This document shows, in pieces, positions 1-13,600 of a DNA stretch of 64,000 nucleotides (positions are counted from its first letter, which is position 1; each line of letters begins with the position of its first letter). The notes under the pieces are model-generated. The model had not been told where the DNA came from. It did no database searches and was given only the letters and a program-made list of their open reading frames with translations. The DNA comes from Polytrichum commune (taxonomy: Eukaryota > Streptophyta > Polytrichopsida > Polytrichales > Polytrichaceae): NCBI GenBank assembly GCA_950295325.1, contig OX485804.1:51336001-51400000 (forward strand), in the 5' to 3' direction. The translations under genes were made by a program, and so were the position numbers.

Positions 1-1038
1 TCACAAGTCTATTGCTTCCCAAAACATAGCATCCAACATTGTAACTATGGATTTAGTGCTATGTTTTACATCATAGTAAGTTGTTTGAACTTTCAACTAG
101 GAATATGTATGCTCATCAAAGTAGTTAGATACTCCGTTATGTTTCCTTGCTTTCAAATAAAAAATAATAGCATGGGTTGTCATAAGGGCATAAAGTACTA
201 CAATGTAATGATATGTGTCATGGTAACAAATATTCATCACATATTGCAATTGAGTTCAAAATATAGTCTAATATATGGTTGCATTGTGCTCAATAACTAT
301 TGTTACGATCAAGTAATAAATCAAAGATGTGATTTGAAGACTTACATACCTCATTTGTATGTATTCTCAATGTCTCAATTATTTTTTGGAATTTGAGTAT
401 ACATCAAGATACTAATTCAAAATAACAAAATAGCTTTCACAAGTGTAAAATTTCAAGAATGAAAGAGTATCCAAACATGAGTGATGTATTATTGTTGTCG
501 TTGAAAGTGTGAAGAGCTAGCCTCACATGCACCCATGCCAACCCAAACATATATTTGTGTGTTAGACATGTGTGTGTTAGGTGTCTTTAGCTAAACTCTG
601 TTGCAATCCATGTCACACATTTTCCTCATCCATCAAGTCCATTGAATGTTTGCAAACACCTATACTCAATACAAAACAATGAGTATACAAACCTGCTCTT
701 TTGCCATATTGTGTAACTTTCTTGAATTGTAATAACCTTTAGTACATCAAACACCATGAACAATCTAAGCCAAGTGTTTCCTCCTCCAAGCATGTAAAAG
801 AGTTCTCACATGGAAGAGCTTAGGGTTTAAGTATTGGTTTAGTATGGTATAGTGGCCGCTTTAGGTCACTAAAACCTTAAAACGTGAAGCGTGGTAACTT
901 TCCTTGACCATGGTTAGTGAACTCATGGTTAAGTATAGTTTAATGTTTTAACTTTGGTGTAGGTCCTACTAAGTGTCCCAAACTTTGTAGGAGGTTTTAA
1001 TCAAATTGTCAAGAGTGTTACATTTTATTATAGTCTAA

Positions 1039-1075
<37 letters not shown>

Positions 1076-2085
1076 CTTAAATAGATCTATGCTTACATTC
1101 AAGCATAGTCCTTTCTTATAACATCCTCTTGTTTAGAGGCCAAATCATTCTTTTACATATCTATGTACCCATCAAAACTTGGAAGGGTGGGTGGGATCAT
1201 CCCTCATGGCCATTTCCTTGCATGCTTATCTCTAAACCTTTATTACTATCTCCTCTTGGCATGTGTCTCAAACAACTAAACCCTTGAGTATTCAATCTAC
1301 TAAGGTTGCAATTGTTGTGCCCTTAAACAATGTATGATATTCCATATCCAATATTTACAAAGTCAAACTCAAAAGGACTACCTATTCGCAATGTACTTCA
1401 AAGTTTACACAAATAAAATATGCTTTGTATCTCACTACATACCTAAGCATTATACTTATACATTTTTTGCATAAAGATGATATACAAAACCTAGGAGTGC
1501 CATCCAAGTTGTGAAGGGTTTGCCTCACATGTGCCCATGCCAACAACCAAATCCAAAGAGAGGGTTAGTTACATACACGAGGTGAATAACAACAGAATCC
1601 AATTGTTATCTATGTCACACAAACAATTACAGCATAACCATATATTTTGTAGTCCAAGCATACTCAATACCATCATTGAGCCATTTGAAATTTGGGTATC
1701 CGAAACTTGAGGCAGTTTTAGATGCACTTCCCACAAGCTCACACCCTTCACACTAATCCTTGAAGTTACTTAGGGTAAACAATCATTGCGGTTTAACCTT
1801 GGAAAGGAGGTTTTCATGTATCCTTCCTCTTAATATAGGATTAGGTAAACATCTTTGTCCGTAGATGGAGACTATTGGATCTACAGTGGATATTTTCTAG
1901 TCATGCCTTTTTGAACCCTAAAGTAAATAGTTCTTAGGGGTTACGTGCTAAAGGCTGTGCACATCATTTATGGCTAGAGAGAGAGAGAGAGAGAGCCCAC
2001 TAGTGTTGGTATGAATGAGGGTCACTTCACATTGATCATAGCCGTGAATTTGTATGTGAACCCAAAGTAGGTTTACTGAGCAAGG
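1..2085. other. Intergenic DNA without a recognisable gene
   Basis: AT-rich sequence with only short chance ORFs, none with a recognisable motif. It contains a perfect (GA)n microsatellite at about 1041-1071 and a second short (GA)n run at 1977-1995. No promoter, RNA gene or transposon terminus could be supported. Confidence 0.5.
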
Positions 2086-2750
2086 TTATGGGGAAAATGC
2101 TAATGCCTCTTGTTGGAGGCGGTCCCTATAGTGGCAAATGACATGGACATTGTAGGCCCCGTTAGGGGGATTATAAAGTTTGTTTGCTAGTGTTGTGCAT
2201 CTCAAGGGTGGGTGGGATAATTTCGTATTGTCAAAGGCAATAGGTCTACATCCTTGAAGCAAGATTGCTCGTACTCCTATCAGATAAGCATTACTGAGAA
2301 CCTCAAATGGTTCCCCTAACTTGGGTAAGATCCAATTGGCGCATGTGTTAAAAAATAAATTGACATTTGCAAAGGCACATTCACAATCCTTTGTCCAAAT
2401 GAACTTACTCTTGCTTCGTGTCAAAAGTGCCTCTAAAGCATAATACCCATGGAAAATCTTGTGAAAGTATTTGCAAACCCCCAACAAATACCATAATTGT
2501 CCAATTTCAAGATATCTATGCCACTTTGTAACACTTTCAATTTTCCCAAGATCCACCTTGATGCCTCCTTTGCCGACAACATGGCTCAAGTAGTGCAGTT
2601 CATCTTTCCCAAAATGACACATAGCCAACTTGGCATAAAATTGATTCTTGCTTAGAACTTGAAGTACTTGCTTCAAGTGTTATACATGTTCCTTCTCACT
2701 CTTTGAGAAAATTAGGATATCATCAAGATACACCAACACAAATTTCCTAG
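2086..2750 (-). pseudogene. Ty3/gypsy retrotransposon pol fragment (RT end to RNase H start), broken
   Basis: Read on the minus strand this is the C-terminal part of a Ty3/gypsy reverse transcriptase running into the RNase H domain. The catalytic YLDD box followed by ILIFS lies at about 2708-2730. It is followed by the thumb-like segment (YAKLAMCHFGKDELHYLSHV) and then the connection region (WTKDCECAF, LGEPFEVL, PIAF). The RNase H metal-site region reads SNAYLIG where families usually have TDAS, so the first Asp is lost. An in-frame TAA at 2680-2682 sits just after EHV, and upstream of the YLDD box the frame soon meets another stop. No LTRs, protease, integrase or gag were found nearby. This is an old truncated copy and is not functional. 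Confidence 0.85.
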
Positions 2751-3232
2751 TGCACTACATTGTTTATGGTTGTAGTGTCACGTACATCATTTGCGAAGGG
2801 CCTAAACTAGATGCCTAGAGGTCTCAAAGTGTCACACCTTCTAATGGCCAATATGATTCCATTCGTCAACATAAGTAACTTCCTTAAGTGAAACATATTT
2901 ACATTATGATAATTAGAGTTGCAAGTCGGGTTACCTTAGATGATAGCCTTGCATTTTAGTATGCAAGGGGAAGATATTTTTAGTGTACTAATGGCAAGTG
3001 TCATGTGTTTACATTTTAGTATCCAAGAGGAAGGTATTCTTTGAGCATACTAATGGCAAGTGTCATTTGTGTACACTTTAATGAACTTGTGGACCATTGT
3101 GTAACATAGAAGGACACTATTAAACATACTCATGTCAGGATATTAGGAAGCGAACTTGAATGATAAGTGTCATGAGGTGACACTTATGATGTAGTTGTTG
3201 ATCATCAGTGTAACCTAGCATACGTCTCAAAA

Positions 3233-3453
3233 TAGGGTAAGTGACGCTATATGCACGTGACATTAAATACCACAAATGACGTATATATATATATATATAT
3301 ATTGTTACTATTAATATCATTTTACTACCAAGTAAAGATGTCAGTGCTCAAGCAACCAATTTAACCTTTGTTGACAAAAAGGAAAAGATATATAGTAAAT
3401 GATTATAGCATTGTGTAATTCCAAATAGTAAATGACATTAAATACAATATTTA
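3233..3453. mobile_element. Degraded MITE copy (TTTAGTGTCAC family), interrupted at its right edge
   Basis: The segment from the (TA)n run at 3281-3301 to AATACAATATTTA matches the more intact copy at 46517-46720 over most of its length, including ATTATAGCATTGTGTAATTCC. The right flank AATACAATATTTA is cut at TTA by the 3454-4384 element and resumes as GTGTAC at 4388. The intact flank at about 46710-46730 therefore serves as an empty-site reference. Confidence 0.6.
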
Positions 3454-4384
3454 TGCCCCCTTTCCACCTAACTTTATCAAATAACCAAAGTCTTTCCTAA
3501 AAACCAAGCAAAGCTCTCTTGGTAATCGCGGAGGCATCTGGTTATCCCAATGCACCTAAAAGAACTTGCTCTAGAGATTTTTGAGTAGGTTTTAGTTAAG
3601 TAGCTTTCACACATGTTCATTGTTTTATCTACTGAGCAATGAGAATGTTGATAGATTTCGTCCCATCCCCAAATGCCTTACCACTCATCTATCTTACCAT
3701 CGGATTTCGTTAATGAAGCTCCTCCTGCCCTCATAGCTAAGACTAAAAGCAACCAATCACAAGGGTGGGAGGTGACACTTTTGAAGGTCCTACATTCTTG
3801 CCTCATGTCTGGTACCCATGGGAGGGTCAACGCTTGAGGCTTAAAACCTCCGTTTTGAAACCATGCCACGTCATTTGCCAACTAAGCTCGGGACTACATA
3901 ATGTCGATGGTGTGAAGGCCATGTTTTTAGAACGAACTTGTAGGCTTAGCTAAAGCCAAGTCCTAGTTGGCAAACGATGTGGCATGGTTTCAAAACGGAG
4001 GTTTTAAGCCTCAAGCGTTGACCCTCCCATGGGTACCGGACATGAGGCAAGAATGTAGGACCTTCAAAAGTGTCACCTCCCACCCTTGTAATTGGTTGCT
4101 TTTAGTCTTAGCTATGAGGGCATGAGGAGCTTCATTAACGAAAACTGATGGTAAGTATTAAGGCATTTGGGGATGGGACAAAAACTATCCAACATTCATT
4201 GGTTGGTAGATAAAACAATGAACATGTGTGAAAGCTACTACACTAAAACCTACTTGGAAATCTCCGGAGCAAGTTCTTGTAGGTGCATTGGGATAGCCGG
4301 ACGTGTCCGCTATAACCACGGGAGCTTTACCCGGGTTTTGGGGAAGTCTTTGGTTATTTGCTAATGTCAAGTGGGGAGGGGGCA
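3454..4384. mobile_element. 931-bp inverted-repeat element with TTA target duplication
   Basis: Left arm about 3454-3886 and right arm about 3964-4384 are near-perfect reverse complements. They start TGCCCCC and end GGGGGCA and are separated by a loop of about 75 bp. TTA flanks both ends (3451-3453 and 4385-4387). Removing the element plus one TTA restores a sequence that also occurs intact near 46715-46727 (AATACAATATTTAGTGTA), which is direct evidence of insertion. No transposase ORF is present, so it is non-autonomous. A 3-bp TTA duplication fits PIF/Harbinger-type insertion; the family assignment is inference. Confidence 0.8.
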
Positions 4385-4489
4385 TTAGTGTACTAATGGG
4401 GCATTCCCACCTGACATTAGTTAGAAGTAGTTTTAGTCTAAAAGCGGTTTTAGTTATCTAGGGTTCACACATACGGCTCTTTTTAGTGC

Positions 4490-4935
4490 CGAGCCTAGGT
4501 GGCAAATGATGTGGCATGGCTTAAAAGTGGAGGTTTTAAGCCTCAACCACCGACCCTCCCATCGGTACCTAAACATGAGGCAAGAATATAGGAACTTTAA
4601 AAGTGTCGCCTCCCACCCTTGTGATTGGTTGCTTTTTAGTCTTAGCTATGAGGGCACGAGGAGCTTCATTAACAAAAACCGATGGTAACTTGGTAAGATA
4701 GGTGAGTAGTAAGGCATTTGGGGATGGGACAAAAACTACCCAACATTCATTGCTTGGTAGATAAAACCATGAACATGTGTGAAAGCTACTTAACTTAAAC
4801 CTACTTGAAAATCTCCAGAGCAAGTTCTTGTAGGTGCATTGGGATAGTCGGATGCCTCCGCTATAACCGAGGGAGCTTTACCCGGTTTTTAGGAAATACT
4901 TTGGGTCTTAACTAAAGTCAAATGGGAAGGGGGCA
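4490..4935. repeat. Third, direct copy of the 3454-4384 arm
   Basis: This segment repeats the right arm of the neighbouring inverted-repeat element in direct orientation: GGCAAATGATGTGGCATGG, then GAGGTTTTAAGCCTCAA, then a GGGAAGGGGGCAT end. It has roughly one substitution per ten bases. It has only one terminus, so it is probably a half element or an older truncated insertion. Confidence 0.75.
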
Positions 4936-7900
4936 TAAGAACTCTATATATTCTCCATTTATAAAATCACTCTAATTGGACGTAACAAGTTGCCCACATG
5001 GTGCCGCATGGTGGCACGACAGCACCCAAAAAAAAAAAAAAAAAAAGAGTTGAAGATTTATGACAGGTGGACAAAATCATTTCTCAAGCCATTTGCCCCA
5101 AAGCGTCACACACAACGTAGGCATTTCATCCAAAAGTGTCACTCCTGAAGTAAGCATTTCATCCAAATCAATATTGTATGCTACATATTCTATCCACGAC
5201 GTGTACACTTTTCCATCCATGCTACTCGTCCTATTCCTTTCGTTCAGGTAAAGCTACACAGTGTCTATTGTAATTAACCTGTTCAGAAGGTGAAACCCCG
5301 ATTAACTACTAATTGTTTTTTAATTAAAAAATTTATTTGATTCCGGAAAAGGCACCAAAATTTTAAAAATTGGTCTATTGGGTGTAGTTGTAATGAATCA
5401 ACCCTCAACTTATAGGGAGTTTGTTCATGCTAGAGCCCTTTTTAAGTCCCTCATTCACGTCAACCTATGGTTGGCTCTGTCTCTCTTTGGATGTGCTAGG
5501 CTTACCACAATGGTTGTCTTTTGCCCTTACTGTGTACACATGGAAGTTGCATGCACAAGCAAGAGTGAATATCTTCTAAAAATGAAGAGGGGATAAGGTC
5601 TCGAGGCCTTTAAGGAAATTTTCGCAAATTTCATATAGCTAGAAATGTCAAATAATTGGAGAAAAATATTGCAGATTAGCGAGCATGAGTTGAATTGAAG
5701 CAACTAAATTTCAATGCAAACGAAATTTGTATGAGTTCATGGCAAAACCAAAAAGGCCATTTTTGATTCAAGCCTTTCAATGCTAAGTAGGGGGGTCTAT
5801 TCATGTGTGCATGTTCCCTTGTACGCCAACCATTCACATAGCTTCAAGTAGTTTGGAGGCAAGTGGTGAACATGCTAGCTAGCTAGCTTCTAGCTAGAGA
5901 CTCAATGTACGTGTCATTATTATTTCACTTTAAGGCCCTGGTACCTTAGTACATTGTAGAGTATTCTCCATTGCAACATCACGTGTGGAGAGAATTGTGT
6001 ATTTCATGTCTTTTTGTTGTTGTGTTGTCATCGAATGTTCAATTTCAAAGTTTGATGTATGCGATTGTTATAAAACGTCGAGATTGGATTACAAACACGT
6101 GTTGTATGTAACACTACTAACACATTTTGGTGTGTTGGTGTTGCATAGGCACATGTAAGGTCCTCTTTCTCATCGTGATACCTTTGGTGAAGGCTGATGC
6201 AAGAGGGTACATATTATATTTAGGGTTTGAGCTATCATTTGAGGCTTGTGGATGATCACCCAAAATGGATCACTACCAAACAAGTGTTGCAAAAGGAAGT
6301 TTAAGAGCAAACTCCTTTCAAAGGATGTGTGAAGTTTTCTCCGTTGCTGCATGGTTGAGAAGAGAGAGAGAGATGGGTTGCTTTGTTTTGTTGTTGAGTT
6401 TTTATGAAGTAATGGATCTAGGGTTTGTGCACTTCAACCACTAACACATGTGTTGATGTGAACACCTTTTGGAGAAATCTTCTACTACTTGACTATGAGT
6501 TTTTCGTATTGATAGTTAGAGGGGAATCAAACGTTTCATGTAGGCAACATTGTGGCTATTTAGTTATTTCGAGGTTTTGCTCTCAGACTTATTAGTTATT
6601 GGAGATTGTCGGTATAGCGTGTTGGAAGTGAAGTATTGCAAGTTGCCCTATCGAAGCGGCGTCCTATCCTCCCTCCCCTAGGATCCTCTTTGCACTTTCA
6701 CCTAAAGCTTTCTGGACCATGTAAACTCATTCATGTGAAAATAGTGTGAGACAGTTTGCATTCCAAAGATCATATTAAAACACTGATTTGAATAGAAAAT
6801 GTGGTATCAAAGCATATCCCAATTAAATGGAAAACCATGTGACATGTCTAGGGACAGGTTTTGGCCAATGAATGAACTCATCCATCATCCGTGACAATAT
6901 TTGCTCACTTATTCAGACGAAGCGCCATCCGAAACGACACCATAGGGACATAGAATACCATATGACACTAAATATCATGTTTAGTGTAGTTAATTAGAAT
7001 GATACAACCCTTGGTTTATAGGGGACTTGTTTTTACCAAGGACCCTTCATCCATGACGGATGTGTCTCCTACACGTAAGCAATAAGATATTGGGGGAACT
7101 CAAACATAAAAGGAAACAAGAAAACTAGGCACTTGGGCAAGTGTGTATTAAAAAAAACTATAAGAAAATGGAGAGAAAGTCAAAGAGAATGGCAAGTTGA
7201 GCAATCAATGGAGTACATGGAGGTGGGTAAGGTTAACTATTCCAGTCAGAGCCAACTACGTGTTCCGGCCCTCATCCCTTTAATAAGGCCAATGTCAATT
7301 GTATTTGGCTCACCTCATAACATAATATGTATCATGCCACCTTCGTATTAAAAAATTGTCCATCTCGTTGCTTTAAATTTATGACCGAGGAACTTGTGAG
7401 TAGGTGTGGAGTCTTGCTTTGAAATGTGTGCAAGTCTCTTTGAAACAAGCACCAAAACCAAAGAACACGAGAGACTTGATTATGATCAAGGTAAGGTAGA
7501 TGGGCCTTAAATGGTCGCTCATTTGTAACGCACCCACTTCTCCTATGATACTATGAAACACATGGTTACCTAGTAGTAGGAGATGGTTAGCGAATCCAAA
7601 TGACATAAAATTACAATGTAACTACATGATGCTTTCTTTCCCAAGAAAGAGGTTATGATTATTTTATTATTTTATTGATTTATGATAATTTACGGTTGTT
7701 TGTCGAAATGTTTACAACACACAACATGAGTGGTTCTTGGACTTGAAGGATGATTATGTTTGTGTGATTCTTGGTCCCACGAAATGTAGCCAAGGAGTTG
7801 TGTAATGTCATGAAAGCCGTAGCCACCTTCCTCATAAAATCTGGAACTCATATTGTTGATGTTTGAGACTTCAGGAAGATTACCGATCATTTTCAAGGAG

Positions 7901-9050
7901 TATGAAGAACATACCTTGATTATTAAAGAAAAACCAAAAGACATCAATGTGTCAATGGTTGGACTTGGAGACACTATGATCTCGACCAATTATGCCCAAA
8001 AATCTCCCGAGAAACTGAAATCGTCATACATGTCCTCCCAATTATGTCGGCTATCAAGTCTAAACTAGTTATCATATTTTGAGCATATAGTCCAATTCCT
8101 TCTAAACACATATATTTTTGTTATGGGGTACATGCTTGGAGACACACCTTAGGTTAGTAAGGTACATGGGTTGCTTTTGAGCAAGGCCAAAAGTAGGTGG
8201 TAATTAGCATACCAAAAATAGGCATGTATCACGTGAATTAATCCATGTTAAATTAATTTAAGATTCCTAATGCCCATGAAATTCTTTAAGAGGTGGGAGC
8301 CAATGTCATAAAAGCATGTGGCACACTACAGTAATCTCCAGCACTTTGAACCGGAGCCATTGGTGTGCACTTAGTTGGTAGGTGCATACTTTACTCATAT
8401 CACTTTCTAGACCCTCTGATTCAATGAATCGCAACAGGAAACGGATGAAACCTAAAGCAACCCACTTGACCAAAGCCCAACGGTGTGAAATTGTTAAAAA
8501 GTTGAGCAAGCCGAACGCACCGAGCAAGCATGCATTGGGGTGGGAGTATGAAGATAGTGAAGGTGCCATCGGGAAAGTCTAGGACATATTGCAATGAACG
8601 GTGCTAAATGTCTAAACATTTTGCGAAACATTTTCGATTTGTGCTGGACAAATGTATGATGGACTGCGATGATCATTTGAGACGTTTCAATGAAACGTTA
8701 ACTGACATTGAATGTTAAGTGTAAAAAATTCATGCATTTGCAACAAATGACATTGCATGACATGTTCAAACAATAAAGTATGAACCCTAATTTTTGTCAA
8801 AAAAATTGCGAACTTAAATGGGTCTGTACTTAAGCTGGAGATTACTTAACTTAACCTTGTGTGACCAAGTGACCAAATTGTTCTCTCCCCTTGACTAAAT
8901 GGCCTTCACTCAATGAGGGACCGAGTTGAGTTTTGTGTGTTTACACTCACAACAAATGTGACCTTATGCTTTTCTTGGGTCTTTCCTTGCCCTTGTATTC
9001 CTAATGAGGACATCGACATATAATGATTCCAAACATATAAAATTGTTGTG
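4936..9050. other. Intergenic DNA without a recognisable gene
   Basis: Contains an A-run near 5029-5046 and short ORFs that match no family known to me. A degenerate stretch at about 7850-8030 recurs near 47590-47710 and, inverted, near 54300-54420, so it is an old dispersed repeat. Nothing else could be supported. Confidence 0.45.
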
Positions 9051-9345
9051 TTAAGGTATGTGGGCCTTATGTGGTACATGACAAGGATTGTTGTTAAAAT
9101 GGATTCCAAGATGAAATGTGTTATGATATGATTGGATTGGGTGCTCAAAAAATTGACAATATTATAGATTTAGTAATGAACCTAATTAAAAGGGGCTTAA
9201 ATCATTGCGCAAAGAGAAAGAGAATATCCACTTTGACCTCTTACAACTTGTTGTATCTTGACTCTTACTATAAAACTGGAAATGAGAATCCTTGTGGTTC
9301 ATGCTTGCTAACCAAATGAAATAATTTCTAGTCCAATTCAAAGGC
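9050..9345. repeat. Dispersed repeat R1, copy 1
   Basis: Begins AAGGTATGTGGGCCTTATGT and ends near TTGTGGTTCATGCTTGCTAACC. The same order of blocks recurs in direct orientation at about 17545-17830 inside intron 2 of the PP2C gene. Length is about 290 bp. No terminal inverted repeat or coding capacity was seen; a SINE- or MITE-like origin is possible. Confidence 0.7.
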
Positions 9346-9459
9346 CACAATTATTAGTGGATTTAGAAGAGTTGCAAACATGGCCATATAAGCTCACCTT
9401 ATAAGCAACTTCAAGGACTTTGAGGCCAAAAGGTTTATGGGACTAGAAGGACATAAAGG

Positions 9460-9745
9460 TGAGGTAAAAGATACCAATTCCTTAGAGTAATGAAGTGCAA
9501 TGACCACTTGGTGTAGCTTGACTCCCACAACTGTTGAGATTACAACTAACATCAACTTGGTGTTCTAGCTGGAACAAAGATTTGGTACTATTGTACCTAG
9601 TGCTACATTCCGAAGTAGATAACAAAACCTATCTAGTATACTAGAGTTGTCGAAGGGGCATTCCAAAACAAAGTGCGTCTTATTTCCAACTATATTATAA
9701 ATCAAAAGTGACATAATTTGTTTGTCCCTAGGGATTTGGGATATA
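9460..9745 (-). pseudogene. Decayed LINE ORF2 C-terminal fragment
   Basis: On the minus strand the frame reads NKTHFVLECPFDNSSILDRF and then NVALGTIVPN. This is the HFVLECP...RDRF type of tail that follows the reverse transcriptase and zinc-knuckle region in many plant non-LTR elements. A matching decayed tail lies near 48280-48540. No reverse transcriptase core remains. It is a remnant only. Confidence 0.55.
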
Positions 9746-9764
9746 TCCATTTGGCCATGGATTT

Positions 9765-9790
9765 TAAACAAACAAACAAACAAACAAATA
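9765..9790. repeat. (AAAC)n microsatellite
   Basis: Five to six perfect AAAC units in AT-rich intergenic DNA. Confidence 0.9.
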
Positions 9791-10191
9791 TCCAAATTTT
9801 CCCAGGGAAGTGCATGAAGCGATCTTGTGAAGAGAGAAGAAGATATTTACATCCATATAATTGGATGAAGGATGAAAACAAAGAATCAACATACATGTTC
9901 ATCCAAAAGTATATATTTTCATCCAAATTTTAGCAATATATATATGTATTTCTAAAAAGGAATTTGTAAACGAATGTTCTCTTCCCCAAAAAATGTATAA
10001 TGTTTTGATCGATACATGGTCTCCAAAAAAAATTGCTATCATTGACCAATTTCAATGATGAGTCTCTAAACTTATAATGTAATTGAAATCAGTTTTAGAG
10101 TTTAAAAAGCCAAAACATTAATGAAACTGAAAGTACATTAGGATGGTTTCAAACTTGCTAATCCTATGATGTGAGGTGCGGTAAGCAAGCA

Positions 10192-10199
10192 GTATATAA
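10192..10199 (+). promoter_or_regulatory. Possible TATA box of the glycerol kinase gene
   Basis: GTATATAA lies about 450 bp upstream of the glycerol kinase ATG and is the best TATA-like match in the proximal flank. If used, transcription would start near 10225 and the 5' UTR would be about 420 nt. It would include a run of 17 G at 10340-10356 and a CT/GA-rich stretch. Position is the only support. Confidence 0.35.
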
Positions 10200-10647
10200 C
10201 TCTATTTCGTTCTGACACTCGATGAAATACGATGGATGAATACACACATACGAGACGAAAATACCGGATGAATACCGTATGAATTGAAGACACATAGAGG
10301 AGGAGGAGGAGTGTTGAACAGGAGGAGTATTGAAGAGGCGGGGGGGGGGGGGGGGGAAGGAAGTGGAAGTATAAGAGCAGGAAAGCGCAGCGGTGATTGT
10401 CGTGAAAAAAGGCCTTGGAGTGTCGGCGACACACAGCAAATCCACTAATTTGCAGTCGCAGTGTTGCACTCGCTTTTTGGACGTTGGGTTGCTCGCATTG
10501 CTCTTGAAGAAAGAGAGCTCTCGCTCAAACACGAAGGAGGGATAGAGAGAGAGTGTTCGTAATTTCTCATTGTCTCTCTGTCTCTCGGGAGTATCGCAAT
10601 AGAGGTTTTTGTTTTTGGTGTTGGTGTTTGGTGCTTAGCTTTGGGAG

Positions 10648-13600
10648 ATGGGAGAGATGGCCTCGTACGTGGGGGCGATCGATCAGGGCACCACCAGCAC
10701 GCGATTTATCGTGTACGATTCGTCAGCCAAGGTGGTGGCCTCGCATCAGCTGGAGTTCACGCAAATCTATCCGCAAGCAGGGTGAGTCAATTTCCCTCCC
10801 CCCCTTTTTTTCCCCTTCTTCTTCTTCTTCTTCTCCTCCAATATGTGTTTGACCATACATGCGATGAGTGTGTCCAGAAGGAGTGATGGATTGGTCAGCT
10901 GAAAATGGGTATGGTGTCTCGCATGTATGTGTATTCGAGACATAGCTCGCGTATGTATATCTTGCCAGGTTCTGAAACTAACGGGGTTATTAGAAATTGG
11001 GGATGACCTTGTATGGCTCCCCACTTGGTGTTGGCTCCCTGCAGATCCCTCTTTAAAAATTCTCCAAAGGGGAGCATCACTGCTTCCTCAATTCATTCTG
11101 GGTTCCCCTGTTCAGGATCTGTCAATTTCCCTCCGTTTCCTCCTTTTCTTTTTCTCCAATGAGTCTTTGAGCATACATGCGATGAGTGTGTTGAGAAATA
11201 CTGGTGGGTGTGGTCAGCTGAAAATGGGTTTGGTCTGTCACATGTATGTGTTTTAGAGAGTCGAGCTCCTGTTTATCTTGCCAGATTCTGAAATCCACGG
11301 GGTTATACGAAATTGGGCATGGATTGTTTGTATGGCTCCCCACTTGGCGTATTACCTGCATATCCCTCTTTAGAATTTCGCAAACGGGAGCATCACTGCT
11401 TCCTCAATTCATTGTGCTTCAGGGAAGCAGTGATGCTCAGCACGAGCTGAATTTTGGGTTTCAACCCCTAATGCAGTTGCTCTTGATAGGTAGCAAGTAA
11501 GTCAAAATTGCATGCGTATTTATCTGTTATATTATGTTTTGGTTGCCTTTTGTTGGCTGACCTGGACTTGCCGGACACACTTCTGCATAATTGAGGGCAG
11601 TGCACTATAATTTCGTACTGTAGACTATTTTTATAATCTTCTGTGAGCGTAGATGCTCACAGGCGACAGTGTGGCGTTGATGAGCTACTTAAGCTAAACG
11701 GCTCTCTCGCATGTAAGTTACATGTGATGAGCTGAGCTCACGCATAACTTATCTTGCCAGGTTTTGCAATCCACGGGGATAATAGAAACTGGGTATGGCT
11801 TTTATATGTGGCACTTGGTGGAAAACCACCTGGACGCCCCTTTTTAGAATTTTCGCAAAGGGGAACATCATCAGTGCGACCTTAATGCATCGTTCCCCTG
11901 TTTGTGATGCTCTCCGCCCAATGTGATATTCTTTTTTCAAGCCCTAATGCAGGTACTCTTGATAGCAAGCATGCAAGAAGTTTTAGGCATGCTTATTTTG
12001 TGGGCTGTCCTGGACTTGCCGGACACACTTCTGGAGGATTCTGGGTAGTCTCCTGGATACTTGCGTCCTGCAAACTATTATAAAATTTCGAGGTTCCTAG
12101 ATTCTCCTGTACTCCATTGACAGTGGAATCTACGGATTGCCGAGGGTCACTTTTCAGTGTACGATGTGGAGCGTAGGAGAGTTACGAAATTGCTAATTAT
12201 ATTAGTAGGTAGTGGGGGAAGGTATTCAGAGGCCGGGTTTAGTGGATAATCAGCTCGGAAATTAGGCTACCTATGTGACGGCCCGTCAGGAGATTTGTTT
12301 AAGTATGCAATGTCACTCATCATACGAATGACATAATTCAGTTGTGGTAGCTTGTTCTCTAGCTGAAGAATAACTCAGCATGTGTTCAAGAATAGAATTG
12401 CAGTAGTACCTACTTGAGATGCTCAGATTCAGACTTTGAATCTGATCAAACTTGGAAAACCAACTTATCACCCATGGTTCAATCTATGGAACGATCCAAC
12501 GGTGACAGTTCGTGAGCAACAACTCCACAGTGACAGTGGTGCTAACCTGTAATGTTGATTTTTGATTTTTTAATTTGTGGTTCAAAATAGAAAGTGACTG
12601 CAGTGAATAATGTTACGTATTGTTTCTGTCAAAATACGCATTTGAGCTGCACCCAGTAGCTTCATGCATCGCACACGATTATCTGTCAACAGAAATATAC
12701 ACTTGATCAGCATACGCATTCCAATTTCCTGAAGTCGTGCACTCTGGCATGCGTCGCCTTTGTTCTGTTTGTAAGAGATAGCTTAATTGTAAGGTTTTGG
12801 TTGATAATAAAGAATGTGTTGAATGTGATGATGATGATGCCTGGGTGCAGATGGGTAGAGCACGATCCAATGGAAATCCTGGACACAGTTCGAAAATCTA
12901 TGGAAGGTGCAATTGCCAAGGCCAAAGGGGAAGGCATCAACTTCGATGGATGCTTGAAAGCAATAGGAATCACGAATCAGAGAGAGACGACGGTCATGTG
13001 GAGTAAAAGCACAGGAAAGCCTTATTACAATGCTATTGTTTGGATGGACAGCCGGACGAGTCTGATTTGCAGGTATCCACCTACCTTTTCTTCCATATTT
13101 TGCAAGCTTCTAAATTTCTTTGGAGGCAAATCACGCCTTAAAATTGTTTCGCTGGTCATGCTGTTTGCAAAGTAAGGTGCCTGCCTGCTGCAGATAGGAC
13201 CAAAAGAATAATAACTACAGATAGGGGATGTTAGTTTGAAGAGATGAATCATGAAAGCACAGGTCGAATAGTACGGATCTACTACCAGATGCTTGAGGCC
13301 CCCTTTACACTAGAGCTCAAATTGGGAGCTCGAACATGCCATCATTGGCAGTTTGACACTTGGATTTGACAAGCTTTCATCCAAAGCTCGAAGTAATCAT
13401 GTTGACAGGTGAGATGTCAAGGGGGAGTGCTACTAATTCATAGCAAGCCAAAGGCATTCTTGAGTGACATCCACAAGGTAGCTCCGGATTTCGACTGAGG
13501 GCTTGTCGTGGCTGTTCCACATGGGATTCATCAAGGTATCATCTAAGTGTTGTGAGTCCGTCAGTCTGGTAAAAACTTTGAAGCTCTCAAGATGAAAGCT

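Noticed and set aside
10138-10532. Antisense proline-rich open frames upstream of glycerol kinase
   Set aside because: They arise from the G17 tract at 10340-10356 and CT-rich leader read backwards; no domain and no splice context.
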